A DNA stretch of 64,000 nt from Paraburkholderia sp. BL9I2N2 (GCF_004339745.1 NZ_SMGP01000002.1:744001-808000), one strand, 5' to 3'. Positions 25,576-34,321 are shown, counted from the first letter of the stretch. Notes: generated by a model not told the origin, from the sequence alone. Numbers and translations: made by a program.

Positions 25576-26019
25576 TTGGGTGCTGCTGGCGCGACATGCC
25601 CGTACGAATTCGGCCCCGCGATCGTCGGCGTGAATTACAGCAACGTGCAATACCGCTCGGGCGCCGACTCGCTGTTCAAGGGACACGCTACGTTCAACAT
25701 CGCGGGCGTGTTCGGACAATGGACCATCCGTCCGGCCGTGCAACTGTTCGCGGGCTACAGCTACACGCGCGGCGGCGAAGTGGATGGCGTGGATGAACGC
25801 GCGCAATATCACAACGTGACACTCGGCGCGCAGTATGCGTTGTCCAAACGTTCGACGTTGTATCTGATGGGCGGCTATCAGCACGCGTCGGGCGGCACGC
25901 TGAATGCGCTCGGCAATCCGGTCGCGGCGACTGCATCGGTCAGCGACAAGGCCAATGGCCACTCGTCGGCGACACAGTCGCAGGCGATTGTCAGCATCGG
26001 CGTGCGGCACAAGTTCTGA
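25576..26019 (+). pseudogene. C-terminal relic of a Burkholderiales porin
   Basis: The frame directly after the lipoprotein stop encodes the last 140 or so residues of a general porin: FGPAIVGVNYSNVQYRSG, LFAGYSYTRGGEVDGVDERAQYHNVTLGAQYALSKRSTLYLMGGYQHA and a final strand ending IVSIGVRHKF with the C-terminal Phe needed for outer-membrane assembly. The N-terminal two thirds and the signal peptide are missing; the junction lies within a few bases of the lipoprotein stop. It aligns with the end of the intact porin at 27798-29018 but is clearly diverged, so it is not a recent copy. Confidence 0.8.
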
Positions 26020-26028
26020 TGCTTCCGT

Positions 26029-26080
26029 GCGACGCTGGAATGCGTCGCCGTGGTTCAGGAGCGGCGGCGGCCAGCCGCCG
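26029..26080. terminator. Two GC hairpins between convergent genes
   Basis: GCGACGC-N6-GCGTCGC at 26029-26048 and CGGCGGC-N5-GCCGCCG at 26062-26080. They lie between the porin relic (plus) and the XRE gene (minus, ends 26087). Neither has a run of U, so this is a weak or Rho-assisted termination region. Confidence 0.35.
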
Positions 26081-26086
26081 ATTGAT

Positions 26087-26944
26087 CTAGCGGTGCGATT
26101 GCGGCGCCGCGTCGAGCATCTCCAGATGGCGCGCTTCCGTTTCGTCGTCCGCGGGAAACATGCATTCCAGGCGCAGTTCCTGCGCCGCGATCGTTTGCGG
26201 CGTGCCAACGCTCGCGACCATCGAAAAATACTTCATGACGTAGCCGTTCCTGACGAAGCCAATGGGGATCACCGGCATGGCCGCCGCCGATGCATCCGCA
26301 ACCGACGGATGGCCCGGCTCGAAGCCCGTTTGCACATTCGGGTAGGCACGCAACGCATCGAGCAACTCGCGCGTTCTGTCATCGATTACGCGTCCCACCG
26401 ACTCGCGGTAGACACGCTGGATAAGACTGTCCGCCACGGTCTGCCAGTCGGCCACGAACGGGCGCATGCCATCCGGATCGAACACCAGATGCAGCATGTT
26501 GCGCGGCCCCTTGCGCGCCGCCATGTCGATGAAGCAATTGAAGAAGCGCGGCGCGGCGTCGTTGGTCATCAGCACATTCCAGTAGCGGTCCATCACGAGC
26601 GCCGGAAACGGCTCATGCTGACGCAGCATGCGTCCTAGTGCATTCGTGACACTTTGCATCTCTTGCGCATTCCACGCGGCGTCGGCATACATCGGCGCGT
26701 AGCCCGCGGCCAGCAGCAGCGTGTTGCGTTCGCGCAGCGGGATATCGAGTGCCTGCGCGATATCCATCAGCATCTGACGGCTCGGCACGCTGCGCCCGCT
26801 TTCGATAAAGCTGATATGACGCTGCGAGACGCCGGCATTGAACGAGAGGTCCAATTGACTGATGCCGCGTACGTCTCGCCAATGACGCAGCAAGACGCCG
26901 AGATCGTTCGGTGGGGCTTTCTTGACCAGGTTCGCAGGATTCAT
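26087..26944 (-). CDS. XRE regulator with MmyB-like ligand domain
   Basis: A 285-residue protein. Residues 14-70 are a Cro/C1-type HTH (LGVLLRHWRDVRGISQLDLSFNAGVSQRHISFIESGRSVPSRQMLMDIAQALDIPLRERNTLLLAAGYAP). The rest is the MmyB-like transcription-regulator ligand-binding domain (PALVMDRYWNVLMTNDAAPRFFNCF, LHLVFDPDGMRPFVADWQTVADSLIQRVYRES), a PAS-like fold that binds fatty acids in studied members. The ATG at 26944 gives the standard family length. It follows the AhpD-like gene by 118 bases in the same direction and may regulate it. Confidence 0.88.
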   Translation of the reverse strand: MNPANLVKKAPPNDLGVLLRHWRDVRGISQLDLSFNAGVSQRHISFIESGRSVPSRQMLMDIAQALDIPLRERNTLLLAAGYAPMYADAAWNAQEMQSVTNALGRMLRQHEPFPALVMDRYWNVLMTNDAAPRFFNCFIDMAARKGPRNMLHLVFDPDGMRPFVADWQTVADSLIQRVYRESVGRVIDDRTRELLDALRAYPNVQTGFEPGHPSVADASAAAMPVIPIGFVRNGYVMKYFSMVASVGTPQTIAAQELRLECMFPADDETEARHLEMLDAAPQSHR

Positions 26945-27062
26945 CGTGCTCTTGTCCGCAAGTCGACGCGATAAAAGGTTCGGTGAACGGCGAGCGCCGT
27001 TCAACCGAAACTCGCCGGTCAGCATACTCGCTTGTGCTGACCGAGCCCATCCCTCACGCAAC

Positions 27063-27611
27063 TCAAGCCGTCCAGGCGTGAACCTGGAACTGTTCTTCCA
27101 GCGGCGGCCGCGTGATGCTGCCCACGTAGTTCGTGATCGTCGAAGCCGCCGCCACCGCGAGCACTTCGAGTACCTGATCGCGACGGAAACCGGCTTCGAG
27201 AAATGCGCCCACCTCACGCTCGTCGAGATGTCCGCGCTTCTGGATCGCGGTCTTCGTCAACGTGGAGAGCGCGGCGTGTTTGCGGTCCGTAGGCGTGCGG
27301 CCTGCGCGAATCGCGTCCACATCGGCGGGCGTGAGTCCTTCGTTCAACGCCAATGCGGTGTGAAACGCGACCGCCCACGTACATGCGTTGGTGACGGCGT
27401 TCGTCAACAGCAGCGTCTGGATCTGCGCTTCCGTGAACGTGCCCGAGTGGACCTTCTGGAACAGTTGAATGAAGGCGCTGACCAGCACGGGCGATTCGGC
27501 CATGGTCCCCGCGATGTTGGGGATGAAGCCGAAAGTTTGCTGGAGCTGCCGCAAGACCGGTTTGGATTGTTCCGGCGCGGAGTCGATGGTGTAGACCTGA
27601 AACGTCGACAT
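27063..27611 (-). CDS. Carboxymuconolactone decarboxylase/AhpD-like protein lacking one redox cysteine
   Basis: A 182-residue all-helical protein of the AhpD-like superfamily (LQQTFGFIPNIAGTMAESPVLVSAFIQLFQKVHSGTFTEAQIQTLLLTNAVTNACTWAVAFHTALALNEGL). The usual CxxC...H redox motif reads C77-T-W-A80-V-A-F-H84, so the second cysteine is alanine. Peroxidase-type thiol chemistry by the AhpD mechanism is therefore unlikely unless another cysteine takes over. It may be a decarboxylase-like or redox-sensing variant. It is transcribed toward the XRE regulator gene. Confidence 0.82.
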   Translation of the reverse strand: MSTFQVYTIDSAPEQSKPVLRQLQQTFGFIPNIAGTMAESPVLVSAFIQLFQKVHSGTFTEAQIQTLLLTNAVTNACTWAVAFHTALALNEGLTPADVDAIRAGRTPTDRKHAALSTLTKTAIQKRGHLDEREVGAFLEAGFRRDQVLEVLAVAAASTITNYVGSITRPPLEEQFQVHAWTA

Positions 27612-27744
27612 GTTGTGTCCTCGATAGTGAACGCGGTTCGGAGTGAATTGCGCGACAACCGAAGATTAGGCGTGAGCGTGAGGCTCGCCAATTACCTCGC
27701 ATGTAATAGGAACAGCGCGCCGCGAGAGCGCACGCGCCAATAAG

Positions 27745-27772
27745 AAAACCGGGTGCGATAGTCGCAACCCGG
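27745..27772 (-). terminator. Rho-independent terminator of the porin gene
   Basis: A strong stem, CCGGGT-GCGA-TAG-TCGC-A-ACCCGG on the plus strand (10 pairs with one bulge), has AAAA on its low-coordinate side. In minus-strand RNA this gives a GC stem followed by UUUU, 25 bases after the porin stop codon at 27798. Confidence 0.8.
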
Positions 27773-27797
27773 CCCGCGTCATCACCGAGGCTTCAAA

Positions 27798-29018
27798 TCA
27801 GAACCGGTGAATAATGCCAACCCCCACCGCCACCTGACTGCCTGACGAAGAAGGCGTGGAGTTGTATCCATCGCCGAGCGTCGCCGTGGCGTCGATGATC
27901 TGCCCCGCGCCATTGGTGCCCAGCGTCTTGCCCTTCGCCTTCTGATACGCCTCAAGTGCATACAAGCCCGTGCGCTTGGACAACGAGTAGTACTGGGACA
28001 GGTTGAACTGGTGATACTGCGCGTTGTCGTCGATGCCGTTCGCGCGCGTCGCACGCGTGTAGCTGTAGCCCGCGCCGAAATCCCAGGCAACCGCCGGCTT
28101 CCAGTGCAGGACCAGACCGCCGGTGTTCCAGATCTCCGTGTCGTGGAACTTGGAACCCGTGCCCGGAATGTACTGGACGTTCGAATACGTGGCCGTGACA
28201 TCCCACGCGCTATTGAACGTGTAACCACCGCCAACCGCAAAACGCTGCTGTGCCTGCGCGGTCTGATAGCCGTTCGTCAACGCGGACACGCCAATCTGCG
28301 AGCCGCCGTTGGTGGTGGTCGAATCCGCGCCCCACGCACCGCCGCCCGACGTCGAATTGTTGATCCGCGAGAAGCCGACTGCGAGGCCCACCGGGCCCAT
28401 TGCATACTGCACCGCCGTCGACCACGTCGAGCCACGGTTCGTGCTGCCCGCGACACCGCCCAGCGAATACGAGCCGCTCGCCGTCAGACCATAGAACTTC
28501 GGCGACGTGTACTCCAGCGTGTTGTTCGCACGGTAAATCGTGTCGAGGCCGTCGATATCGCCCGGGTGCGCGCCGTAGTATCCGGTGATCCAGGTGGTCG
28601 GGCTGTAAGGAGAGAGCAACTGGTAGTACGACGCGTATTGGCGACCCGCCGTGAAGGTACCGTACACCGGGTTGGTCAAGCCGACCCACGCCTGGCGGCC
28701 GAACATCGCATTGGTGTATTGCTGGCCGCCCGTCGCCGAATTGAAACCGGATTCGAGCTGGAAGATCGCCTTCGTGCCGCCGCCCAGGTCCTCGCCGCCC
28801 TTCAGGCCGAAGCGGCTGCCGGCCCATACGCCAGGCGTCATCTTGACGGCCGATTTGCCGCCACTGGTCGAGCCGAGGGTCGATTGATTGTTGGTATACG
28901 ACAGGCCGTTATCGACAATACCGTACAAGGTCACGCTGCTTTGAGCAAAAGCCGGCATGGCGGCTGCGATCGCCGCGCCGAACAGCACGGCGTCGACACG
29001 TCTGATACTTTTTTTCAT
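27798..29018 (-). CDS. Outer-membrane general porin (Burkholderiales type)
   Basis: A 406-residue 16-strand porin. The signal peptide MKKSIRRVDAVLFGAAIAAAMPAFA precedes the mature start QSSVTLYGIVDNGLSYTNN, the hallmark of Burkholderiales porins. Barrel landmarks are SRFGLKGGEDLGGGTKAIFQLESGFN, FGRQAWVGLTNPVYGTFTAGRQYASYY in the constriction-loop region, and a terminal strand VAVGVGIIHRF. It forms a trimeric diffusion channel. Start chosen at 29018 for the signal peptide. The mRNA ends in the terminator at 27745-27772. A diverged porin relic lies 1.8 kb away. Confidence 0.95.
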   Translation of the reverse strand: MKKSIRRVDAVLFGAAIAAAMPAFAQSSVTLYGIVDNGLSYTNNQSTLGSTSGGKSAVKMTPGVWAGSRFGLKGGEDLGGGTKAIFQLESGFNSATGGQQYTNAMFGRQAWVGLTNPVYGTFTAGRQYASYYQLLSPYSPTTWITGYYGAHPGDIDGLDTIYRANNTLEYTSPKFYGLTASGSYSLGGVAGSTNRGSTWSTAVQYAMGPVGLAVGFSRINNSTSGGGAWGADSTTTNGGSQIGVSALTNGYQTAQAQQRFAVGGGYTFNSAWDVTATYSNVQYIPGTGSKFHDTEIWNTGGLVLHWKPAVAWDFGAGYSYTRATRANGIDDNAQYHQFNLSQYYSLSKRTGLYALEAYQKAKGKTLGTNGAGQIIDATATLGDGYNSTPSSSGSQVAVGVGIIHRF

Positions 29019-29099
29019 GCTCCAGATCTCCAATTGCTACATCTCTTGTTGAAATACTTTTTTGCTAGTACCTGGGCGACGGGCATTCACGCAGCAGCA

Positions 29100-29642
29100 C
29101 TATTGCCCCTCGTTTTGCAGCCGCCGTTTCACCGTCAGGGCCAACGGCACGGTGAAGAAGATGTGCGACATGAATCCGCCGATGATCACAGCGGGGTCGT
29201 AATAGTTCGGGTGGTTGTCGGAGGCGATCATGATCGCCACATGCATGGCGATCCACGCCAGCACCGCGTAGAACAACGCCACCAGCGTCGCTTCATATCC
29301 GCGTCGGGAGAAGTACGGCCAGATCGCTGCAAACAGCACGCCCCAGGCGCTCGCGAACACGAAGTGGATCGCCGTGCCCACCACATATGCCCAGATCCCG
29401 AGCGACGCCTGCACCTCTTTGCCGAACACGAGGCCGGTCGCGTTACGGGGAATGCCCGCGAGCGGCATCATGTGTTGCGCGGCCACCCACACGAGCGCCT
29501 CATAAATCCAGATGACCACCGCGCCGATCAATCCGCCGGTCACGCCGGCGCGAATCATCGCCGCGCGGTTCGGCCATGTTGGTTGCGATGCAGCCGCACC
29601 GCCCGCGAGTTCCGTTCCGCTCACGCTGAAATTGCCGCCCAT
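29100..29642 (-). CDS. Hypothetical four-helix inner-membrane protein
   Basis: A 180-residue protein with about four transmembrane helices: AGVTGGLIGAVVIWIYEALVWVA, AYVVGTAIHFVFASAWGVLFAAI, ATLVALFYAVLAWIAMHVAIMIA and IIGGFMSHIFFTVPLALTV. A conserved-looking periplasmic or loop segment DNHPNYYDPA precedes the last helix. The layout recalls small membrane proteins in which an H-x-x-F/S-x-x-G helix repeats, but I cannot name a family. AAGGAG precedes its ATG. It stands alone, upstream of the porin. Confidence 0.7.
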   Translation of the reverse strand: MGGNFSVSGTELAGGAAASQPTWPNRAAMIRAGVTGGLIGAVVIWIYEALVWVAAQHMMPLAGIPRNATGLVFGKEVQASLGIWAYVVGTAIHFVFASAWGVLFAAIWPYFSRRGYEATLVALFYAVLAWIAMHVAIMIASDNHPNYYDPAVIIGGFMSHIFFTVPLALTVKRRLQNEGQ

Positions 29643-30277
29643 GTCTCTCTCCTTGTAACGCGTCTCACATCAGTGATGTCATACGGGCAGCAGCGCGCGA
29701 GGTCTCGCGCGGCGCTGCCGCTCTTTCTCGTATCGAATTGAAAACCGCTGCAGAGACGGCGCAGGTCACGTGCGCTTACTCGGCTTCGGACTCGGGCAAC
29801 CCGACATGTTTCATCGCGGCAAGACGCTGTGGTTCATGCACACACGGGACCTCCCGATGCCACCCATGATCCTTGCCATATCGTCGTCTTCCGTCGCTTG
29901 CTGCTGCGCGAGAGCCGCTTGCCGATCGGATACGCGGTCGTTTCCGGCGAGGTGGCCTTCGCAACCCTCTTGGGATACGAAGATAAGAATCGCGCAGGCT
30001 CTCAGAAAGTGCGGGTAAACCTCATGCGAGACGGGAAATACAGTTCAAAGCGGCTTGGGTTACCGCTTTATGGCATTCGCAGCACTGCTGCAACCCGCTC
30101 GGCGTATGGCTTTGTCGGTATCCCGAGCAGGCACATCGGGCTTTAGCGGGCACTCTCGCTCGACCGTTCTCGATAAACAAAACAGATGACCCTGAAACGA
30201 AGACGCAAGCCTCTCGAGAAGCGTGGTGTACCGCTGCGCGCATGGCTATACTGACGGCGTCCAACGAGTCGATATCC
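29643..30277. other. 635-base intergenic region
   Basis: Divergent promoter region between the membrane-protein gene and the GntR gene. Short open frames occur on both strands but none shows a family signature or a good ribosome site. It is longer than promoters alone would need, so it may hold decayed sequence or a small RNA that cannot be recognised by eye. Confidence 0.5.
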
Positions 30278-30979
30278 ATGAACGAGACCACCCAACAGGC
30301 GATTGTCCAGACCTTACGCGAGAAGATTCTGGCGGGCGAACTGTCGCCCGGCCAGCGGCTCGTGGAAGCGCAGCTCGCGCAATGGCTCGGCGTTTCGCGC
30401 ACGCCGCTGCGCTATGCGCTGAGCGTGTTGTCCTCGGAGGGTCTGCTGGACCGTTCCGGCGGGCGCGGTTATGTCGTGCGCCGCTTCAGCGTCAGAGACG
30501 TGCTCAACGGCATCGACGTGCGCGGCGTGCTCGAAGGACTGGCCGCGCGTTCAGTCGCGGAGAGCGGCGTGGGCCCGGCGCTGGCTGCATCGCTCGACGA
30601 GTGCCTGCGCGAAGGCGACGAGATCTTCAGCAAGGGCCATCTGAACCAGGGCGACGACGTGCGCTACGCCGCCATGAACGGGCGCTTTCATGCGCTCATC
30701 ATCGAGGCTGCGCAAAACACGGCCGTGAGCGCGGCGTTGAGCCTGAACGACAAGATCCCGTTCGTCTCGCCCGCCACGGTCGCCTTCGACGAATCCGCCA
30801 GGGAGCGCCAGTTCTTGATGCTCATGTACGCGCATCGCCAGCATCATGCGATTACGGATGCACTGAACAAGGGCGAAGGCGCGCGTGTGGAAGCGTTGAT
30901 GAAGGAACACACGCACATCTCGAAGGAAAGCCTGAATCTGTCGCTGCCCACGCTGCATCTGATCGCGGGCGCGGCATGA
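30278..30979 (+). CDS. GntR-family regulator, FCD type
   Basis: A 233-residue regulator. The winged helix is QAIVQTLREKILAGELSPGQRLVEAQLAQWLGVSRTPLRYALSVLSSEGLLDRSGGRGYVVRRFS, and the FCD domain includes DVRGVLEGLAARSVAE, MNGRFHALIIEAAQNTAVSAAL and HRQHHAITDALNKGEGARVEALMKEH. The ATG at 30278 gives a normal N-terminus; an ATG at 30242 is an alternative, and neither has a strong ribosome site. Its stop overlaps the start of the LysR gene as ATGA, so the two regulators are translationally coupled. Confidence 0.88.
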   Translation: MNETTQQAIVQTLREKILAGELSPGQRLVEAQLAQWLGVSRTPLRYALSVLSSEGLLDRSGGRGYVVRRFSVRDVLNGIDVRGVLEGLAARSVAESGVGPALAASLDECLREGDEIFSKGHLNQGDDVRYAAMNGRFHALIIEAAQNTAVSAALSLNDKIPFVSPATVAFDESARERQFLMLMYAHRQHHAITDALNKGEGARVEALMKEHTHISKESLNLSLPTLHLIAGAA

Positions 30980-32283
30980 CGAGCACCGCTACTTCCTCCG
31001 TCAGCAACGCGGCGCCGGCGAGGACGGCGTCATCCGCAAGCGGCAAGGAATTGCTCAACCTCGCGCAGTTGCGCGCGTTTCGACTCGTCGCCGACATGGG
31101 CAGCGCGACGCGCGCCGCCGCCGCGCTGTTTCGCGCGCAGTCGGCCGTCACGCGTTCCGTGCAGGAACTGGAGTCCGCACTCGGCGAGCCGCTGTTCGAT
31201 CGCGGCCCTTCCGGCATGCTGCCGACCGCTGTGGGACGTGCCGTGTTGCAGCGCTGCGAACGGATTTTCGCGGAACTGGAAGAGCTCGCGCAATGGTGCG
31301 GCGCGCGGCAGGCGCGTCGCCGGCCCGCGGCGGAAGGCGCACTGCCGGCGTATCTGCTCAACACGCGGCGATTGCAACTGTTCGTGGCGCTCGCGCGGCA
31401 CCGGCATATGCCGAGTGCCGCGAAGACCTTCGGCATCAGTCAGCCCGCCGTGAGCACCGCGATTCGCGTGCTGGAAAGCGGCTCGGGCCTGAGTCTGTTT
31501 CATCGAAGCCCGCGCGGCATTCTGCTCACCACCGAAGGCGAAACGTTCCTGCTGCACGTACGTCGCGCATTGAACGAACTACGGCACGTACCCGACGACA
31601 TCGCCGCATTGCACGGCAAGATTCAGGGCTCGGTGACGGTCGGCGCGCTACCGCTCGGCCGCACGCTGCTCCTGCCCAAAGCGATCGCGCGCATGACCTC
31701 GCAAAATCCGGGCGTGCGGGTCGTCACCGACGAAAGCAACTACGAGGCGCTCGTCGCGGGGCTGCGTGCCGGCGACATCGATTTCATTCTCGGCGCGCTG
31801 CGCGACAACGACGCCAGCAGCGGCCTAAAGAACGAGCGCTTGATGTCGGAAGACATGGTGGTGCTGGTGCGCCGCGATCATCCGCTCGCGCAGGCGCGCA
31901 ACCTGACCATCATGGACTTGCGCGACGCGCAGTGGATCGTGCCGCGCAGCCATGCGCCGGCGCGCGCGCTGTTCGAAGCGCAATTCAGGCGCATGAAAGT
32001 GAAGCCGCCCATGCCCACGGTCGAAACCGCGGACCTCGCGGTGATTCGCGGCCTGCTGTTCGGCACGGACATGGCGGCCGCGCTATCGGCGCAGCAGTTG
32101 CATCACGAGGTGCAGTCCGGGCAGCTGGTGGTGCTCGACGTGCAGTTGCACAACACCCGCCGTGAGATCGGCCTGACGGTGCGCGCAACGGGCACGCCCT
32201 CGCCTGCCGCGCGCGCGTTGATCGACGCGATTCGCCTCTCGGTGGTCGATGTGACGCGTACGATCAACATCGCCGCGAACTAG
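30976..32283 (+). CDS. LysR-family regulator with two tandem HTH domains
   Basis: A 435-residue protein, about 130 longer than a normal LTTR. After an Ala/Ser-rich lead it has one complete LysR winged helix at about residues 29-90 (NLAQLRAFRLVADMGSATRAAAALFRAQSAVTRSVQELESALGEPLFDRG) and a second at about 130-190 (NTRRLQLFVALARHRHMPSAAKTFGISQPAVSTAIRVLESGSGLSLFHRSPRG). A single effector domain follows from GSVTVGALPLGRTLLLPKAI. The whole is one uninterrupted frame. Tandem HTH LTTRs occur but are uncommon; they could bind extended or two separate sites. The start codon lies in an ATGA overlap with the upstream GntR gene. Confidence 0.9.
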   Translation: MTSTATSSVSNAAPARTASSASGKELLNLAQLRAFRLVADMGSATRAAAALFRAQSAVTRSVQELESALGEPLFDRGPSGMLPTAVGRAVLQRCERIFAELEELAQWCGARQARRRPAAEGALPAYLLNTRRLQLFVALARHRHMPSAAKTFGISQPAVSTAIRVLESGSGLSLFHRSPRGILLTTEGETFLLHVRRALNELRHVPDDIAALHGKIQGSVTVGALPLGRTLLLPKAIARMTSQNPGVRVVTDESNYEALVAGLRAGDIDFILGALRDNDASSGLKNERLMSEDMVVLVRRDHPLAQARNLTIMDLRDAQWIVPRSHAPARALFEAQFRRMKVKPPMPTVETADLAVIRGLLFGTDMAAALSAQQLHHEVQSGQLVVLDVQLHNTRREIGLTVRATGTPSPAARALIDAIRLSVVDVTRTINIAAN

Positions 32284-32313
32284 TCGCGGTGGACGCGTGT
32301 GGCCGGAGAAACG

Positions 32314-33189
32314 CTATTCCGGCAGTCCGTCGAAGAAGGCACGCCAGTCGAATGGCGTGGCTAACGAGCCGTAGTCGATGCCGCCTTCCTGCATTGCATC
32401 CGCGATGTTGTCCTGCAAACGCGCACACGCGTCGCTCATGAACGGCACGATGCCGGCCTCTTCCAGCGTCTGCGAGACTTCGCGCATTTCCGCCGCGCGT
32501 CGCCGCCCATGCTCCGCGACGCGGCTGATCAGGTAGCCAGGCACGTCCGCGTCGTCGCGCATCTTCGTGAACGTTTCGGCCAGCGAGGCCAGTACGATCG
32601 ACTCGGCGTCGTAGTGCCGTGCGGCGCGCAGACACTCCACCGTCAATGCTTCGATGCCTTTGATCATGACGCTGCGGCACATCTTCGCGGCCGACGCCAC
32701 GCCGATCTTCTCCGACACGGCACGCGCGTTGAGGCCCAGCGGCGTGAGCAGAGCCGCGACCCGCGCGGCCTCGGCGCCGCCCAGCAGCATCGGCACCGCG
32801 AGACCATAAGGCGGCACGGGCGCCATGACGGCGGACTCCACGTACCGCGCACCGGCGTCTTCGATGCAAGCCTGCGCGTGCTGCTTGGTGTGCGGCGAAA
32901 CCGAGTTGATGTCGAGGTAGATTTGATCCGGCGCGATGCAGCTTGCGACCGCTTGCGCCACTTCGAAGTCGGCTTGCGCGGTCACCGCGGAGACGATGAT
33001 CTGCGCATGCTCGATGGCACTTGCCAGCGTATCGCCGACCCGAACGCGCGCGGCCTGCGCCTTCTCACGCAGCGCGTCGCGCCGCAGGTCGAACATCGAT
33101 ACCTGTACGCCTTTCGCAGCCAGCGCCGAACCGAGTATTCCGCCGGCCTCACCGAAGCCGACGAATGCAATGCGAGAAAGATCGTTCAT
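32314..33189 (-). CDS. NAD(P)-dependent dehydrogenase, 6PGDH-like N domain plus DUF1932
   Basis: A 291-residue enzyme of the beta-hydroxyacid dehydrogenase superfamily. The N-terminal Rossmann domain begins RIAFVGFGEAGGILGSALAAKGVQVSMFDLR with the GxGxxG-like FGEAGG loop, then YLDINSVSPHTKQ and ESAVMAPVPPYGLAVPMLLGG. The C-terminal helical part has KIGVASAAKMCRSVMIKGIEALTVECL, matching the DUF1932 type, with the catalytic-lysine region at SAAKMCRS. The substrate is probably a 2- or 3-hydroxy acid. Start chosen at 33189 for the Rossmann N-terminus. It converges with the double-HTH LysR gene, so regulation by those neighbours is possible. Confidence 0.85.
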   Translation of the reverse strand: MNDLSRIAFVGFGEAGGILGSALAAKGVQVSMFDLRRDALREKAQAARVRVGDTLASAIEHAQIIVSAVTAQADFEVAQAVASCIAPDQIYLDINSVSPHTKQHAQACIEDAGARYVESAVMAPVPPYGLAVPMLLGGAEAARVAALLTPLGLNARAVSEKIGVASAAKMCRSVMIKGIEALTVECLRAARHYDAESIVLASLAETFTKMRDDADVPGYLISRVAEHGRRRAAEMREVSQTLEEAGIVPFMSDACARLQDNIADAMQEGGIDYGSLATPFDWRAFFDGLPE

Positions 33190-33676
33190 GGGCGCGCTTC
33201 CTGCGCCGATACATCGCGCGAACTCGTTGCAACGCACCCGACCTTCGCGCGATATGCATTGTGTTTGCGCGCAGCGATTGGGCTTCCTGCCCGCCGCAAG
33301 AAACCGGTGCGTTGCGTGCTCATCACCAGCATTGCCTTGTCCGCCATTTCCACCTCGCCAATGTTCGCCATGTGAAAATGATCATTGTAGGATCCGATAG
33401 CGCGAAGGGAAGCACCTAAAAGTGCGCACATTGCCATCCAATCTGTTTATCGGCGCCGAAAAGCCGCGTCGCGAGCCCGATTTCCTCATCAACCTGCGAA
33501 GAACCGTGCGAGTTTCAACGTCGTAACAGCGGCGCTCCCGCTTGCGACATGAGCATATGAAATCAACGCGATATATAAAGCGTGGCCGTGACACAGTCGG
33601 CGCCAATTGCCCGACAATAGGGGCCGCGACGATCTGGCCGAGGCCGTCGCCCATCACATCGCCCAGAGACCACGCA
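33190..33676. other. 487-base divergent intergenic region
   Basis: Promoter region between the dehydrogenase gene (minus) and the molybdopterin-domain gene (plus). It contains the palindrome at 33377-33386. I see no gene or terminator in it. Confidence 0.5.
33377..33386. promoter_or_regulatory. AATGATCATT palindrome
   Basis: A perfect 10-base palindrome, 188 bases before the dehydrogenase start. It equals the central ten bases of the FadR-type operator at 7536-7551. It may be a GntR-type site, perhaps for the GntR gene at 30278, but the match could be chance. Confidence 0.25.
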
Positions 33677-34273
33677 ATGAATAAACGCCACTTCCTGACC
33701 AGCGCCGCGCTACTGAGCGCGGCGGCTGCGCCTGCATTCGGGAGCCAGCGCGTCCGGAAAGAAGCCTGTGCGGCATCGCCCGTCGTTCTGACGATCACCG
33801 GCGCGATCAAGCGGCACAATCGCGGCGCGGTCGATCCCGCATTCGACCAGTTGCTCGCCAAGCATCAGGTGAAGTTCTCCGAAGCGTATGGCGTCGATTT
33901 CGCTACGCTCGCCGGCATGCCGGCCATGACGATCAAGCCCACCACCGAATACGATTCCCGTCGGCACACCTTGAGCGGCCCGCTGCTCATCCAGGTGCTC
34001 GAACACGTCGGCGCACCCAGCGCGGGCAGCACGCAAATCGTCATGCATGCGGTGGACGGCTACGCGGTCGCGACGACGCTCGACAAAGTGCGCGCCTACA
34101 AATTCATCGTGGCGACACAAATGGACGGCAAGCCACTGCCGCTCGGCGGCGTCGGTCCGCTGTGGGCCACCTACGACGCGGATAACATCCCCGAGTTGTC
34201 GAGCAAGCCGCTCAAAGACCGCTTCGAGCTGTCACCTTGGGGCCTGTATCACCTGCAGGTGACTGAGGCTTAA
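33677..34273 (+). CDS. Exported small molybdopterin-domain oxidoreductase-like protein
   Basis: A 198-residue protein with a signal peptide (MNKRHFLTSAALLSAAAAPAFGS). The mature part resembles the SUOX-type oxidoreductase molybdopterin-binding fold seen in short Burkholderiales proteins: VVLTITGAIKRHN, FDQLLAKHQVKFSEAYGVDFATL, TLSGPLLIQVLEHVGAP, VDGYAVATTLDKV and PLPLGGVGPLWATYDAD. The cofactor-ligating cysteine of sulfite oxidase and YedY is not evident, so it may be a non-catalytic relative. Start at 33677, where the signal peptide begins; the frame is open from 33542. Confidence 0.7.
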   Translation: MNKRHFLTSAALLSAAAAPAFGSQRVRKEACAASPVVLTITGAIKRHNRGAVDPAFDQLLAKHQVKFSEAYGVDFATLAGMPAMTIKPTTEYDSRRHTLSGPLLIQVLEHVGAPSAGSTQIVMHAVDGYAVATTLDKVRAYKFIVATQMDGKPLPLGGVGPLWATYDADNIPELSSKPLKDRFELSPWGLYHLQVTEA

Positions 34274-34321
34274 GGGTTAAGGGCACGTCGACGCAATCGC
34301 CCCGCAAGCGCACCACGCGAG

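Noticed and set aside
25576..29018. Porin relic and intact porin as a recent tandem duplication
   Set aside because: Their C-terminal regions share the fold and motifs but differ at most positions, so any duplication is old.
29776..30146. Small frames in the 29.6-30.3 kb gap as genes
   Set aside because: No ribosome site, no family signature and mixed codon use; kept as an intergenic region.
30976..31400. Double LysR HTH as an assembly duplication
   Set aside because: The two HTH segments are strongly diverged in sequence, so they are not a recent or artificial duplication.
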